Shown one piece after another: positions 8,088 to 14,848 of a stretch of DNA of 24,877 bases. Each line of letters opens with the position of its first letter. The stretch's first letter is position 1. A program made the translations under genes and the position numbers. The notes under the pieces were generated by a model. The model ran no database searches. It was not told the origin of the DNA and saw only the letters and a list, made by a program, of their open reading frames with translations. Source of the stretch: Nostoc sp. GT001 (lineage in GTDB: Bacteria; Cyanobacteriota; Cyanobacteriia; Cyanobacteriales; Nostocaceae); assembly GCF_030382115.1 (NCBI RefSeq), contig NZ_JAUDRJ010000003.1:1052696-1077572 (forward strand), in the 5' to 3' direction.

Positions 8088-8475
8088 GATTGAATAATTT
8101 ATTTGTTGGAAGTTCCTTAGCTGAATTTACAGAGTTTTCCCACCAAAGGTAGAAGTAATACTTAGCAAAACACCGTAAAGTTTATTATAAAAAACATCTG
8201 GGTAGCAAAAGTTATCAATGGACACTTTAAAATTTGCTAGATTCAATTTACTTTGAGCATCTAGGTTGAATGCTAAACGTGTCATTTAAAAACTAGCCCA
8301 TCTGTAGCGACTGTGGTATATAAATTGTCAAAAACCTCAAATAAATGTAGTTTTATAAGTTCAATAACCAGTTCAATTTATCACTCAATAAAATTAGGAA
8401 TGCTGCAATTTTTTTAAGGATTTACCTAGTAGATTTTTTTGCTCCACCTCTGCAAGCAAGTAGCGGAGATTTAAA

Positions 8476-9663
8476 GTGAACATAGAAAAATTTATCCAAC
8501 GCGCAGAAGTATTGCACAAGCGTTTAGCAGATTTATACGAAACTGCTAGTGTACTACCTTGGATTTCCCCGGATCTGCTGCCGCTAGCTTTTAAGGAACT
8601 CTATAACACCTCAAAGATAGTACAATTAGCGGCGGAGGAACTTTATCAGCAAAACGAGGAACTAATAAAAACACGAAATTGGCTAGAGGCAGAACGCCAA
8701 CACTACCAAGATTTATTCGAGTTGGCGCCAGACGGCTATTTAGTGACTAATACAGAAGGAATCATCCAAGAAGCTAACCTCTCCGCAGCTAAGTTGTTGA
8801 ATGTTTCAAAGCATTTTTTAGTGGGCAAATCAATAGTTAACTTTGTCCTTCTAGAAGAACGTCAGCAAATTCGCAACGAACTGATGCAGCTATCGCAATC
8901 AGACAGAGCTAGAGAGTTATTGGTACGTTTGCAAAAACGTTATGGCGAGTTCTTTGATGCGGCTTTGACAGTGGCAGTTATCCGCAATCACCAAGGTGAG
9001 GCAATCTCTTTGCGCTGGATGCTGCGTAATATTACTGAGCGCCAGCAGTTAGAATCAACAATAGTCAAGGACGACAGTCACATCTTTAGCGATGCCTACG
9101 GCGGTAAACTACGCCCCATACATAAATATGATAGAGGAGAAACTATTCCCCTCAACCCATTAGTAATTTGGTATGTTTCTCAAGGTTTAGTCAAACTCAC
9201 TACCTACTGTGAAACGGGTGAAGAAGTGCTGATAGGATTGGCAACGGCAGGAATGGTTTTTGGTTCTAGTTTGACATCTTTAAACATTTATCAAGCAACA
9301 GCTCTTGCTGATGTTGAGTTGGTGTCAATTTACGCGACAGAGATAGCAGCTTCTCCAACACTGAGCCATACGCTTTTACCAAAAATTAATCAGCGATTAC
9401 AGCAAACAGAATCTTTTTTGGTCATTTGTGGAAGACGACGGGTACAAGAACGCTTGCACCATCTATTACAACTTTTGAAACGAGAAGTGGGTGAAACTGT
9501 ACCAGAGGGAACTCGTTTAAGTGTTCGCTTTACTCACGAAGATTTTGCTAGCGCCTGTTGCACCACCAGGGTAACAATTACACGATTGATGGGTAAATTA
9601 CAAGAAGAAGGTATAATCAGTTTTGATTTCAAAAAACATATTATCTTGAGAGATGTTGATTAA
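8476..9663 (+). CDS. PAS-domain / Crp-Fnr-family fusion transcriptional regulator
   Basis: The 395-residue protein joins a sensor to a DNA-binding module. Residues 1-75 are the helical leader common before PAS domains in Nostoc (EELYQQNEELIKTRNWLEAE). Residues about 76-190 are a PAS domain (YQDLFELAPDGYLVTNTEG, then ISLRWMLRNITERQQLE). Residues about 205-320 form a cyclic-nucleotide-binding-like beta roll (LRPIHKYDRGETIPL, VWYVSQGLVKL). It lacks an evident RxS phosphate-binding motif, so cAMP binding is not expected. The winged helix-turn-helix is at about 351-385 (FTHEDFASACCTTRVTITRL). The start is GTG 8476, supported by GCGGAG (8462-8467). A soluble one-component regulator sensing a small molecule or redox state through PAS is inferred. 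The target genes are unknown; it is convergent with the CPBP gene and probably monocistronic. Confidence 0.8.
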   Translation: MNIEKFIQRAEVLHKRLADLYETASVLPWISPDLLPLAFKELYNTSKIVQLAAEELYQQNEELIKTRNWLEAERQHYQDLFELAPDGYLVTNTEGIIQEANLSAAKLLNVSKHFLVGKSIVNFVLLEERQQIRNELMQLSQSDRARELLVRLQKRYGEFFDAALTVAVIRNHQGEAISLRWMLRNITERQQLESTIVKDDSHIFSDAYGGKLRPIHKYDRGETIPLNPLVIWYVSQGLVKLTTYCETGEEVLIGLATAGMVFGSSLTSLNIYQATALADVELVSIYATEIAASPTLSHTLLPKINQRLQQTESFLVICGRRRVQERLHHLLQLLKREVGETVPEGTRLSVRFTHEDFASACCTTRVTITRLMGKLQEEGIISFDFKKHIILRDVD

Positions 9664-9691
9664 TTAGTTCGCTGTAAATTTTACATTTTTC

Positions 9692-10381
9692 TTAAGCAAA
9701 GATAAGTTGCCAGCCAATCAGGAAAATTGCTATATCTGCAAAAACATGGCTGATGTATCCGGGCCAGATTGAGGAATAATTTAAGTAGCACCATGACCAA
9801 ATCGCTCCTGCTAGAAATACCCCCAATGAGCATAACGTTGTTGCACGCCAGTCGAAGTAAGCTGCCAAACCAACAACGTGATGAATCGTAAAAAACAGTG
9901 CGGACAGTATTACAGCTAAAGGACTTGATACCAAAATTTCACATTTACGATAAACAAACCAACGCCAGACAAATTCCTCAAGCAAAGAGTTGACAAATAT
10001 CCAATACACTGCACCTACTAAGTAAATCACAAAACTGTTCAATCCAACTTGTGTTGCTCGATCGCGAACATATTCAACATCTATCCATTTTGCTCCCAGT
10101 AGCCAATAAACAATCAAGATGATGCCTAGCATCAATAGCCCTAATCCGACTCCAGCCAATAAAGCGCGTCTTTTAGGATATTCAAATTTTAAATTCTCTT
10201 TATCAACAAATAATAACCAAATAATGGGTAGTACTAACAACCAGATTTTAGCTAATAAAGCTACTAAATGTCCTTGAAAGCCAGGGAGTATATATAGTTG
10301 AGTTGTAATACCAATACTCGGAACTGGCACAAGTAACAACAGAGCTAGTAGTGCATTTTGATTTTGGTTAGCTTTTAGCAT
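9692..10381 (-). CDS. CPBP-family intramembrane metalloprotease (CAAX protease-like)
   Basis: The 229-residue protein is very hydrophobic, with about six to seven membrane helices. It carries the CPBP/ABI motifs: EEFVWRW at 135-141 (the EExxxR motif, E135/E136 and R140), FFTIHH at 163-168, and SHVFAD at 211-216 (H212; D216 where Asn is common). These residues are the expected metal-binding and catalytic set of glutamic-type intramembrane proteases related to Rce1. The substrate is unknown; bacterial members process peptides or act in stress and bacteriocin immunity, but nothing nearby suggests a bacteriocin. The stop lies 28 bp from the end of the PAS-Crp gene, facing it. No clear Shine-Dalgarno sequence precedes the ATG at 10381. 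Confidence 0.85.
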   Translation of the reverse strand: MLKANQNQNALLALLLLVPVPSIGITTQLYILPGFQGHLVALLAKIWLLVLPIIWLLFVDKENLKFEYPKRRALLAGVGLGLLMLGIILIVYWLLGAKWIDVEYVRDRATQVGLNSFVIYLVGAVYWIFVNSLLEEFVWRWFVYRKCEILVSSPLAVILSALFFTIHHVVGLAAYFDWRATTLCSLGVFLAGAIWSWCYLNYSSIWPGYISHVFADIAIFLIGWQLIFA

Positions 10382-10982
10382 GGGATGGTTTTAACTTTTA
10401 GACCACATCTATTTTAAAATCCATAGTTTTTATATCAAGTTAGGATGATTACTTGTAATAAAATCTATATCAACCAGGTTTACTATTAATACTGTTGGTT
10501 AAGGCAAGAGACGCGATGAATCGCCGTCTCTACAAAAGACTAATTATTGTAGAGACGGCAATTTTTGTCTTGATGATTTTTCAAATCTTGGTGAACGTAT
10601 TGGTTTACTATTAATTTTTATATGCAAACTATAAAACATGAGTATCATAATCAGACTTGAATAAAGTGACACTTTGTATATTGACACATAAATTTAATCC
10701 TAAAACTTCTATGAATTTGTGTATAAGATTCTTTTGAACGCAGCATTTTGATAATGATTTACTATGCTGATTTACTAACACATAATTAAAATTCACAGTG
10801 TCTTACAACGTTGTGAAGGTCTGGGATTTGAGGCGGACATCAATACCCATTGTGCTAAGTACAACTTTGCGTAAAACTGTAGCGTTTTTAAACTTACAGA
10901 GACGTAACGCTATCCAAACAGGGAATTCAAAATGTACCCAAAATAATGTATATGTGATTGAAGGCGTATTACTAAAATCGCG
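10382..10982. other. 600-bp spacer between divergent CPBP and glycerol kinase genes
   Basis: No supportable gene is present. It contains a hairpin element (10507-10559) flanked by 14-bp direct repeats. The remainder is A+T-rich and should hold promoters for both divergent genes, but I could not fix a convincing -35/-10 pair. An open frame at 10798-11016 (GTG start) lacks recognisable features and ends within a dispersed repeat, so it is not called. Confidence 0.55.
10477..10615. repeat. Hairpin element flanked by perfect 14-bp direct repeats
   Basis: GGTTTACTATTAAT occurs at 10477-10490 and again at 10602-10615. Between them is a perfect inverted repeat: GCCGTCTCTACAA (10523-10535) against TTGTAGAGACGGC (10547-10559), with an 11-base loop. 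A decayed copy of the AGACGCGAT hairpin overlaps its left arm (10507-10531). The direct repeats may be a long target duplication, or the result of duplication and slippage. Confidence 0.6.
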
Positions 10983-10994
10983 ATGCCTAGGTTG

Positions 10995-11009
10995 GGCTAC
11001 GCCTACGCA
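10995..11009 (+). repeat. Copy of dispersed 15-mer GGCTACGCCTACGCA
   Basis: The identical 15-mer occurs at 11888-11902 inside the glycerol kinase reading frame. Here it covers codons 5-9 of the longest possible glpK frame, which argues that this N-terminal extension is not original protein-coding sequence. Confidence 0.65.
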
Positions 11010-11024
11010 ACATTAAAAGCGGCT

Positions 11025-12560
11025 ATGCACACATTTGGCAAAAAAACTCTATCATTGGGCTACATTTTAGCACTGGATTTAGGTACAACAGGCAACCGCG
11101 CCTTTGTATTTAACGCAGACGGCAAGATTGTTGGGCAAGCATATAAAGAATTAACTCAGTATTATCCTCAGCCAGGATGGTTAGAACATGACCCTCAACA
11201 AATCTGGCAGGATACCTGTTGGGTGATGAAAACCGCAATTGCAAATGCCCAGATTATACCATCAGCGATCGCAGCTTTGGGACTAACTGTACAGCGCGAA
11301 ACCTGTTTGATTTGGGACAAAACTACTGGTAAACCACTCCATAAAGCGATCGTCTGGCAAGATCGCCGCACTGCTCCCCTTTGCCACCAGTTACAAGAGC
11401 AAGGCTACGCTGACGAAATTTATGATCGCACCGGATTAATCATTGATGCTTACTTTTCAGCTACTAAACTCAGATGGCTATTAGACAATGTTACTGATGT
11501 TGACCTGAATAATGTCTTAGCAGGTACTATTGATACCTGGGTACTGTGGAATATTACAGGTGGAAAAGTCCACGCCACTGACCACAGCAACGCCAGCCGT
11601 ACAATGTTGATGAATCTCAAAACCTGTGAATGGGATGAGACTTTACTGGATCTGTTTCAAATTCCAGCGCATATTTTGCCCCAGATTCAGCCGAGTTTAG
11701 GAGTATTTGGAGTCACTGATGCGACTTTGTTGGGTGCTGAAATTCCCATTACTGCTATCTTGGGGGATCAGCAAGCGGCTCTATTTGGTCATGGCTGCGA
11801 TCGCCCCGGTTTGATGAAATGTACTTATGGTACTGGTAGCTTTTTAGTTGCTCACACAGGTTCGGAAATTGTGCGTTCTCTACGAGGGGCTACGCCTACG
11901 CACCATCAACTCATTTCGACAGTGGCATGGACGCAAGCAAATACCAGCGATACTTTAGATGTCGGCTATGCCCTAGAAGGTAGTATGTTTACTAGTGGTG
12001 CTTGTATTCAATGGTTGCGCGATCGCCTGAAGCTGATTAAAACTGCTGCTGAAACTGAAGCTATGGCCAATCAGGTAAAAGATAATGGCGGAGTCTATTT
12101 TGTACCTGCATTTAGTGGACTGGGCGCACCCTACTGGGATATGAGCGCCAGGGGAGCTTTTTTCGGCATTACCGCCAGTGTACAACCAGAGCATCTAGTT
12201 CGCGCTGTGCTGGAAGCGATCGCTTATCAAGTTCTGGAGGTGGTGCAAGCAATTAACGCATCTAGCAGTACTCTAGTTGGACGATTAACCGTAGATGGTG
12301 GTGCTTGTGAGAATAATTTTTTGATGCAGTTCCAAGCTGATGTGTTAGGTATTCCAGTTGAACGTCCGATAATGCGCGATACAACCGTTCAGGGTGCAGC
12401 ATTTGCGGCAGGTTTAGCTGTAGGATTTTGGCAGAGCTATGAATCATTGGCAAAACAACGGCAAATTGAACGTGTGTTTGAGCCGAAGAGTGATTTCTCC
12501 TTGTCCAAATTTGGTACTTGGCAAAAAGCAGTGAAACGTACTCTAGCTTGGGAGGAGTAA
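11025..12560 (+). CDS. glpK: Glycerol kinase
   Basis: This FGGY-family kinase phosphorylates glycerol to glycerol 3-phosphate with ATP in the cytoplasm. Diagnostic parts are YILALDLGTTGNRAF at the N-terminus, LTVQRETCLIWD and IVWQDRRTAPLC, the catalytic-region ILGDQQAALFGH, GTGSFLV, FSGLGAPYWD, and TVDGGACENNFLMQFQAD near the C-terminus. The length (about 500) is normal. The start is unsure. An ATG at 10983 lies in a dispersed repeat (GGCTACGCCTACGCA, 10995-11009). ATG 11025 avoids it. TTG 11055, two codons before YILALD, would best match the family N-terminus. Seven residues (LRGATPT) between VRS and HHQLIST look like an in-frame repeat insertion (11880-11900). No transport or glycerol-phosphate dehydrogenase gene is adjacent. 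Confidence 0.93.
   Translation: MHTFGKKTLSLGYILALDLGTTGNRAFVFNADGKIVGQAYKELTQYYPQPGWLEHDPQQIWQDTCWVMKTAIANAQIIPSAIAALGLTVQRETCLIWDKTTGKPLHKAIVWQDRRTAPLCHQLQEQGYADEIYDRTGLIIDAYFSATKLRWLLDNVTDVDLNNVLAGTIDTWVLWNITGGKVHATDHSNASRTMLMNLKTCEWDETLLDLFQIPAHILPQIQPSLGVFGVTDATLLGAEIPITAILGDQQAALFGHGCDRPGLMKCTYGTGSFLVAHTGSEIVRSLRGATPTHHQLISTVAWTQANTSDTLDVGYALEGSMFTSGACIQWLRDRLKLIKTAAETEAMANQVKDNGGVYFVPAFSGLGAPYWDMSARGAFFGITASVQPEHLVRAVLEAIAYQVLEVVQAINASSSTLVGRLTVDGGACENNFLMQFQADVLGIPVERPIMRDTTVQGAAFAAGLAVGFWQSYESLAKQRQIERVFEPKSDFSLSKFGTWQKAVKRTLAWEE
11877..11902 (+). repeat. Dispersed repeat inserted in frame within glpK
   Basis: TCTCTACGAGGGGCTACGCC (11877-11896) and its continuation resemble the spacer repeat at 13842-13865 and, inverted, the one at 15985-16009. 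Against the Escherichia coli enzyme, as remembered (VKSENGLLTT), the region reads VRS, seven extra residues, HHQLIST. The extra 21 bp keep the frame. Confidence 0.6.
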
Positions 12561-12733
12561 CCGATCAAAAAATCAACCAAGCCAGAGAACAAACCTTAAC
12601 AGCAGTTTTTTACGGTACTGTAAGCATTGGAACCCAATGGCGATTTCTGAAACTAGAGGGACAAACAGTCGCAATTGATTTAATGGATTATTTTCTTCCT
12701 CCTATCGAACCAATTCTGAGCTTTTTGGTGTAG
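12561..12733 (+). pseudogene. C-terminal remnant of a cyanobacterial protein of unknown function
   Basis: Directly after the glpK stop, another frame reads QAREQTLTAVFYGTVS, GTQWRFLKLEGQTVAIDL, YFLPPIEPILSFLV and stops at 12731-12733. This pattern (an xGTxWRFLKLEG block followed by IDL and a Leu/Ile-rich end) is familiar from the C-termini of a widespread cyanobacterial family, possibly restriction-endonuclease-like in fold. The N-terminal part is missing; upstream the frame runs into glpK. An in-frame ATG at 12518 within glpK could yield 71 residues, but a truncated remnant is more likely. Family recall was not checked by a search. Confidence 0.5.
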
Positions 12734-12808
12734 ATGGTGAAAGCAGGTTAATTTCATTCAAAGATCGATCGTTAAAATAACTCTTACTTTGTCAAAATAT
12801 CACTTCCA

Positions 12809-12814
12809 TATAAT
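12809..12814 (+). promoter_or_regulatory. TATAAT box just upstream of argC
   Basis: A perfect TATAAT ends 9 bp before the ATG at 12824. A start site about 7 bp downstream would give an almost leaderless mRNA. TTGTCA (12789-12794) is only 14 bp upstream, which is too close for a standard -35, so the assignment is weak. Confidence 0.25.
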
Positions 12815-12823
12815 AAAAAGCGC

Positions 12824-13798
12824 ATGACTACTAAACCGAAGATTTTTATTGATGGGGAATCGGGAACCACAGGCTTACAAATTTACTCACGCCTGAACCA
12901 ACGGGATGATATCGAGCTAGTTAGCATTGAAGCATCTAAACGTAAAGATGCAAATGAGCGAACCAAACTAATCAATGCTGTTGATATTATCATCCTCTGC
13001 CTACCTGATGATGCAGCCCGCGAAGCTGTTAGCTTAGTTAGTAATACTAGGGTTAAGATCCTTGATGCTAGTAGTGCCCATCGCACGGCTAAGGATTGGG
13101 TATATGGTTTCCCAGAACTAAATCCAGGACAGCGAGAGAAAATCGCCAGTGCCCAGTTTGTCAGCAATCCGGGCTGTTATCCCACAGGATTTTTAGCTTG
13201 TATCCGTCCGTTAATTGCTAAAGGAATCCTGAACAGTAACTTTCCCATCACTGTTAATGCAGTGTCAGGTTACTCTGGTGGCGGAAAGAATTTGATTAAA
13301 CAGTATCATAGCTTCCACGAGCAGCAAGCCGGAGCAGAATCACTCTACCCTTATGGCATCTATGGTTTGCAGTTTGGGCATAAGCACGTCAAAGAAATGC
13401 ATCAGTATTCAGGGTTAGCATCACCGCCGCTGTTCGTACCAGCCGTGGGAGATTTTGAGCAGGGGATGTTAGTACAGATACCTTTACCATTGGGAAGTTT
13501 AGATAATCCACCATCAGGTAAGGTTATCTATGAAGCGATCGCTGACTACTACCAAAGTGAAAAGTTCGTGCAGGTTGCTCCATTCCAAGATTCTACACTG
13601 CTGAGAGACGGAACATTTCTGGATGCGATCGCACTGAATAATACCAATATTGTTCAGGTTTTTGTATTTGCTAATGACATCACCAAAGAAGTCTTGCTAG
13701 TTGCTCGTCTTGACAACCTGGGTAAAGGCGCATCAGGAGCCGCAGTCCAAAACCTAAACATCATGCTCGGTTTTCCAGAAGAGTTGGGATTGTCATGA
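12824..13798 (+). CDS. argC: N-acetyl-gamma-glutamyl-phosphate reductase (short, type 2 form)
   Basis: ArgC reduces N-acetyl-glutamyl phosphate to the semialdehyde with NADPH, the third step of arginine biosynthesis, in the cytoplasm. The 324-residue product begins with the nucleotide-binding loop IDGESGTTGLQIYSRL (GESGTTG at 11-17). The active-site cysteine is C118 in FVSNPGCYPTGF, and VSGYSGGGKNLI follows near 147-158. The short length and sequence style (DASSAHRTAKDWVYGFPEL) match the type 2 family rather than the roughly 350-residue type 1 enzyme usual in cyanobacteria, so this may be a second copy. No other arg gene is adjacent; the upstream neighbour is a gene remnant. No strong Shine-Dalgarno sequence is visible. 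Confidence 0.9.
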   Translation: MTTKPKIFIDGESGTTGLQIYSRLNQRDDIELVSIEASKRKDANERTKLINAVDIIILCLPDDAAREAVSLVSNTRVKILDASSAHRTAKDWVYGFPELNPGQREKIASAQFVSNPGCYPTGFLACIRPLIAKGILNSNFPITVNAVSGYSGGGKNLIKQYHSFHEQQAGAESLYPYGIYGLQFGHKHVKEMHQYSGLASPPLFVPAVGDFEQGMLVQIPLPLGSLDNPPSGKVIYEAIADYYQSEKFVQVAPFQDSTLLRDGTFLDAIALNNTNIVQVFVFANDITKEVLLVARLDNLGKGASGAAVQNLNIMLGFPEELGLS

Positions 13799-13822
13799 AA
13801 AAGGGTTAGGGAATGGGAAAGG

Positions 13823-13916
13823 GGGGCAGAGGAGCAGCACTTCTCTACGAGAGGCTGCGCCAACGGCTACGCTCAGTGAGCGAGGAGAAGTTGCAGTAAG
13901 TTTTCTCCTCTGCCCC
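13823..13916. repeat. Large nested palindrome between argC and a glycine-zipper gene
   Basis: Outer arms GGGGCAGAGGAG (13823-13834) and CTCCTCTGCCCC (13905-13916) are perfect inverses. Inside, ACTTCTC (13839-13845) pairs with GAGAAGT (13885-13891), and GCTC-AGT-GAGC (13871-13881) forms a third hairpin. The inner part includes the dispersed repeat TCTCTACGAGAGGCTGCGCC (13842-13861). It lies 25 bp after argC, between convergent genes, and may help end transcription. Confidence 0.7.
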
Positions 13917-14044
13917 TCCGCGTCGCTTGAATATTTAAATTTAACCCTGTTTTCTCCCTTTGAGAGAATGCGATAACCAAAAGAGTTGTGAAGCTTTGTT
14001 TTCCAGTTTTTGTCTAGACTAAATGACGAGTTATCAATGACAGA

Positions 14045-14464
14045 TTATCTTCTTCTGGGTCTTTTATCTAATAAATGAACCGCAGCACCAGCCGCAGCAC
14101 CATTGACACCATTTTTCCAGGTAGTTCCACAACCACCAGAAATTGCACCTGCCAATACACCAGCACCAGCACCTACACCGATATCTTGAACAGGTAAACG
14201 TCCGTTTCTTCTTCTGGCTCTGCTGCTTCTTGCACCATTAGCAGCATTAACAGCAGCACCAGCAGCAGCACCTTTAAAAGCATTGTCTAATACGGAACCA
14301 CAATTTGTTACAACCCCACTTAATACACCTGCCCCGGCTCCAATGGCTGCATTATTAATAACTCGGTCATCAGCAGAAGCAGGTTGAACCGGGATTAAGC
14401 CAGTACCAGCTAAAGTAGCAGCCATCAATCCAGGTAGGAATGAGCGTTTTAGCATATTTTGCAT
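14045..14464 (-). CDS. Exported glycine-zipper protein with an internal duplication
   Basis: The 139-residue protein has a signal peptide (about 1-31, ending PASA-DD) and should be exported. The mature part is two copies of one unit. Residues 41-74 (IGAGAGVLSGVV, C55, FKGAAAGAAVNA) and about 97-130 (VGAGAGVLAGAI, C112, VNGAAAGAAVH) each contain two Gly/Ala-rich helices of glycine-zipper type, with one Cys per unit. Each copy is followed by an Arg-rich stretch (SSRARRRNGR; DKRPRRR at the end). Glycine zippers pack in membranes or in oligomers; the function here is unknown. A good ribosome site, AGAGGG (14477-14472), lies 7 bases before the ATG at 14464. The gene is convergent with argC and probably monocistronic. 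Confidence 0.75.
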   Translation of the reverse strand: MQNMLKRSFLPGLMAATLAGTGLIPVQPASADDRVINNAAIGAGAGVLSGVVTNCGSVLDNAFKGAAAGAAVNAANGARSSRARRRNGRLPVQDIGVGAGAGVLAGAISGGCGTTWKNGVNGAAAGAAVHLLDKRPRRR

Positions 14465-14848
14465 GGTAGTACCCTCTAAAAATCTTATGTTCGGTGAAAA
14501 ACCAAATTTCAGTGCGATCGCTAATCCTCGTATTCCTGATTTTAGACAATAGCAATATTATCTAAAATAAGGATATTTGGATAATTGCACTTACTAACAA
14601 CGTAATTTTAGCCTAAAGCTTGTTGTATTTACTGAGTGGACAATAATTAAACTGACACATTAACTAAAAAACAGTAAACCAAAAAGTTTTTCCTCAAAGA
14701 GCGATCGCTTTACTAGATGGAGAGTAGTCCATCGTCTCCCAAGACTGCCGAAAACTTTGCTGATGTGAGCTATTGCAGTGATGAATGGTATGTTGTTTAT
14801 TCAAGTTAATCAGAATAATATACCTCGATTAATAACAGGAAACTTAAA
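14465..14848. other. 384-bp divergent promoter region
   Basis: It separates the glycine-zipper gene (minus) from the GHMP kinase gene (plus) and should contain promoters for both. It has two HIP1 octamers (near 14514 and 14701) and a small hairpin GATGGA-GAGTAG-TCCATC (14716-14733). No gene or further repeat could be supported, and no -35/-10 pair was convincing. Confidence 0.5.

Larger units (their letters stand above)
7085..8475. other. 1.4 kb gene-free region with repeats
   Basis: No convincing intact gene is present. It holds an inverted repeat just after the thioredoxin-like gene (7111-7156), a MITE-like element (7351-7557), an interrupted small hydrophobic ORF (7821-7934) and a GC-rich hairpin repeat (8028-8087). 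The remainder is A+T-rich, including the 390 bp ahead of the PAS-Crp regulator, where a promoter is expected but no strong consensus pair could be fixed by eye. Confidence 0.6.

Noticed and set aside
8304..8330. Possible NtcA site (GTAGCGACTGTGGTA) upstream of the PAS-Crp gene
   Set aside because: The second half is GTA rather than TAC, so it does not fit GTA-N8-TAC.
10798..11016. Open frame of 72 codons with GTG start upstream of glpK
   Set aside because: No ribosome site, no recognisable motif, overlaps the glpK candidate start and ends in a dispersed repeat.
14370..14555. Open frame of 61 codons on the minus strand
   Set aside because: Shadow of the glycine-zipper gene start in another frame; the annotated frame has a signal peptide and a good ribosome site.
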